Source of the DNA: Betaproteobacteria bacterium
GTDB lineage: Bacteria > Pseudomonadota > Gammaproteobacteria > Burkholderiales > Usitatibacteraceae
Reading direction: 5' to 3'
Assembly (NCBI GenBank): GCA_003105245.1
Contig: PQAI01000010.1
Coordinates: forward strand, 1,923 to 12,398
DNA length: 10,476 nt
The position numbers and the translations under genes are program-made. Shown one piece after another: positions 8,895 to 10,476 of the stretch; the first letter of the stretch is position 1; each line of letters begins with the position of its first letter. A model generated the notes under the pieces. It was given only the letters and a program-made list of their open reading frames with translations, searched no databases and had not been told where the DNA came from.

Positions 8895-9187
8895 CGATAC
8901 CCCCCCCGAGAACCGCGACCATGACCCGAATCGATCCCACGATCGCTGCCCGCCGCGCAATGCGCGGGGCGTCCCGTGGCGGGCTGGCACCGCGAGGCGG
9001 GGTCGCACCGAGCGCCGGCGGCAAAGACTGACGCCCGGGGTCTACCGCCCCGGCGAGAGTCGAGGCGGAACCCGAGGCGGCCCACCCCCCTCCCCATTCC
9101 GCCTCGCGCATTGCGCGACGCGTGAGCTCGCGCGGCAAGCGAAGGCAAGCGGACGCCGGCCCACGAGGCTGGCGGAGAAGAACGACG
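8895..9187 (+). promoter_or_regulatory. Long 5' leader with competing RNA structures upstream of the MFS exporter
   Basis: This stretch has no well-supported gene but dense complementarity. (a) 8951-8970 and 9101-9120 are inverted copies, 18 of 20 positions, and could close a long-range stem. (b) A local perfect 10-bp stem, CGAGGCGGAA 9061-9070 with TTCCGCCTCG 9097-9106, overlaps arm (a) and so excludes it. (c) The same 3' strand can pair with further CGAGGCGG copies at 8993-9000 and 9073-9080, or with GGCGGA at 9171-9176 touching the exporter's Shine-Dalgarno. (d) A hairpin at 9026-9061 has stems GACT/AGTC, CGCC/GGCG and GGGG/CCCC, a GA/AG internal loop and loop TCTACCG. (e) A 7-bp stem 8948-8954/8978-8984 surrounds CGCGC-AAT-GCGCG. 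GGCAAGCG is repeated at 9134-9141 and 9144-9151. I match it to no riboswitch family I know. Regulatory function is inference. Confidence 0.5.
8921..9031 (+). CDS. Possible 36-residue leader peptide (doubtful)
   Basis: ATG 8921 opens a frame of 36 codons ending at TGA 9029-9031, about 26 nt after the predicted transcript start and with GAGAA (8908-8912) eight bases upstream. The peptide would be Arg/Gly-rich, with six Arg and two RGG triplets, and has no membrane segment. Its codons (CGA, GAT, GCT, GCA, CGT, AAA) depart from the strong G/C third-base habit of the neighbours, which argues against an ordinary gene. The stop codon lies inside the internal loop of the hairpin 9026-9061, so a translating ribosome would disturb the leader structure. 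It could therefore be a regulatory leader peptide, or a chance frame within a structured RNA. I favour neither strongly. Confidence 0.22.
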   Translation: MTRIDPTIAARRAMRGASRGGLAPRGGVAPSAGGKD

Positions 9188-10476
9188 ATGGAAACCCTGC
9201 TCTCCTGGCTCCACCCCAGCCGCTGGCTCACGGGCCTGTGGCGAAACCCCGACTTCGCGAAGCTCTGGGGCTCGCTCACGATCACCCACTTCGGCGGCCA
9301 GGTGACCTTCCTGGCGCTGCCGCTCACGGCGGCGCTCGTGCTGAACGCCTCCCCCTTCGAGGTGGGCGTCCTCACGGCGCTGGAAGCGCTGCCCTACCCG
9401 CTCTTCGGGCTCTTCGCCGGGGTGCTCGTGGACCGCACGAGGAAGCTCCCGGTGATCATCTGGGCCGACGTCGGCCGCGGGCTCGCGCTCCTGGCCGTGC
9501 CGGTCTGCGCCTGGCTGGGCGTGCTTTCCATGCCGGTGCTCTACGTCGCGGGCTTCCTCGTGGGCCTGGGCAGCGTCGTGGGCTGGCCCGCCTACCAGGT
9601 GTTCATGACCGAGCGCGTCGGGCGCGAGAACCTCGTCGAGGCCAACGCGAAGATCGGCCTCTCGGATTCGGCCTCGCAGCTCGTGGGGCCCGGGCTCGCG
9701 GGGGCCCTCATCCAGTGGCTCACGGCGCCCTTCGCCATCCTGCTCGACGCCCTGTCGTTCATGGTCTCGGCCTGGATGCTGCGCGGCATCCCGCCGGCTC
9801 CCACCGACGCGCCCAAGCTGTCCGGGGAAAGCGTCTGGCGCGAGATCGGCGAGGGGCTCGCGGCGGTGTGGAGGAACCCCACGCTGCGCGCGCTCGCCTG
9901 GTCGCTCGCCGCGTGGCAGTTCTTCCGCCACGCCTACGTCGCCGTCGTGATCCTCTTCGCGGCCCGCGAGCTGGGCTTCTCCGCCGGGCACGTGGGCGTG
10001 CTCTTCATGCTGGCCGGCGTGGGCTCGCTCGCGGCGGCGGGCGCCGTCTCGCCGCTCAACGCGCGCTTCGGGTTCGGCCCCACGATGCTCGCGGCCCTGG
10101 GCGGCACCGGCGTCGCCTGGCTCCTCCTGGGCGCCTCGACGGGCGGCCACGCCGTGGCCTCCGTCGTGTTCGGGCTGGGGCTCTTCCTGCTCGACTTCTC
10201 GGCCATGACCTTCTTCATCAACTACCTCACCCTGCGCCAGACGGTCACGCCCGACCGCCTGCTGGGCCGGGTCACGGCGACGATGATCTGCCTCACGGTG
10301 TCCACCGCCCCGCTGGGGGGGCTGGCCGGGGGCTGGGTGGCCAGCCACTGGGGGCTTCGGGTGGCGATGCTCCTGGTGGGCGCCGGAGCGCTCGCCATGA
10401 TCCCGCTGGTGGCGTGGACCTCGCCGCTCGCCCGCCTGCGCGAGCTTCCCGGTCCGCAGGAGCTCGCCGTCACCGA
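9188..10476 (+). CDS. MFS exporter, EntS-like (MFS_3) group, 3' end outside window
   Basis: ATG 9188 opens a frame that stays open to the window end (429 codons seen). It encodes an inner-membrane major facilitator of the MFS_3/enterobactin-exporter-like group. The N-terminus has the usual FAKLWGSLTITHFGGQVTFLALPLTAAL. It is followed by SPFEVGVLTALEALPYPLFGLFAG and the loop 2-3 motif GLFAGVLVDRTRK (74-86). The segment AYQVFMTERVGRENLVEANAK is also typical of this group. A central cytoplasmic linker (near residues 200-230) separates two six-helix halves. About eleven to twelve helices are visible, so only a short tail should be missing. GGAGAAG (9174-9180) is the likely ribosome binding site. 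The substrate cannot be told from sequence; drug, siderophore or metabolite export are all possible. Upstream lies a strong promoter and a long structured leader, suggesting post-transcriptional control. Confidence 0.9.
   Translation, partial: METLLSWLHPSRWLTGLWRNPDFAKLWGSLTITHFGGQVTFLALPLTAALVLNASPFEVGVLTALEALPYPLFGLFAGVLVDRTRKLPVIIWADVGRGLALLAVPVCAWLGVLSMPVLYVAGFLVGLGSVVGWPAYQVFMTERVGRENLVEANAKIGLSDSASQLVGPGLAGALIQWLTAPFAILLDALSFMVSAWMLRGIPPAPTDAPKLSGESVWREIGEGLAAVWRNPTLRALAWSLAAWQFFRHAYVAVVILFAARELGFSAGHVGVLFMLAGVGSLAAAGAVSPLNARFGFGPTMLAALGGTGVAWLLLGASTGGHAVASVVFGLGLFLLDFSAMTFFINYLTLRQTVTPDRLLGRVTATMICLTVSTAPLGGLAGGWVASHWGLRVAMLLVGAGALAMIPLVAWTSPLARLRELPGPQELAVT

Noticed and set aside
8895..9187. 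Known RNA families (cobalamin, TPP, glycine, yybP-ykoY, fluoride, guanidine riboswitches; RNase P; tmRNA)
   Set aside because: I looked for their best-known conserved cores from memory and did not find them. A covariance-model search has not been run, so a divergent member cannot be excluded.

Overview
The window reads as a GC-rich betaproteobacterial chromosome segment. The grounds are heavy G/C at third codon positions, close protein resemblance to Burkholderiales/Nitrosomonadales-type PrpC, PrpD and AcnA as I know those families, and E. coli-like sigma70 and Shine-Dalgarno signals. I cannot name a genus. No phage, transposase, CRISPR, tRNA or rRNA gene is visible. Ten coding regions can be placed, eight of them complete or nearly so; one of the ten is a doubtful 36-codon leader ORF.

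Region 1 (1-6441, plus strand) is a propionate-degradation (2-methylcitrate cycle) cluster: the end of prpB, then prpC, prpD, a small lipoprotein gene and acnA. PrpC condenses propionyl-CoA with oxaloacetate, PrpD dehydrates 2-methylcitrate, an aconitase rehydrates 2-methyl-cis-aconitate, and PrpB cleaves 2-methylisocitrate to pyruvate and succinate. This is the prpBCD plus aconitase layout rather than the acnD/prpF layout, and acnA may serve both this cycle and the TCA cycle. A 161-bp inverted-repeat element sits between prpC and prpD. The lipoprotein gene sits between prpD and acnA behind its own possible promoter.

Region 2 (6449-8791) holds a plus-strand CbiM/COG3235-like membrane protein just after acnA, then a minus-strand phosphate pair (DUF47/PhoU-like protein, then the PiT transporter pit). 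The CbiM-like gene has no ATG, GTG or TTG before residue 76 and appears to start at ATC 6449. It and pit converge so tightly that both stop codons lie within the four bases CTAG.

Region 3 (8792-10476) starts with a 396-bp divergent intergenic region and continues into a plus-strand MFS exporter cut by the window end. The intergenic region carries a strong sigma70-type promoter (TTGCCG, 17 bp, TATAAT). It is followed by a leader of about 290 nt with several mutually exclusive base-pairing options, one of which overlaps the exporter's ribosome binding site. This leader is the best candidate for an undescribed system here: a possible RNA switch or leader-peptide attenuator. The interpretation rests on hand-found complementarity only, with no homology support.
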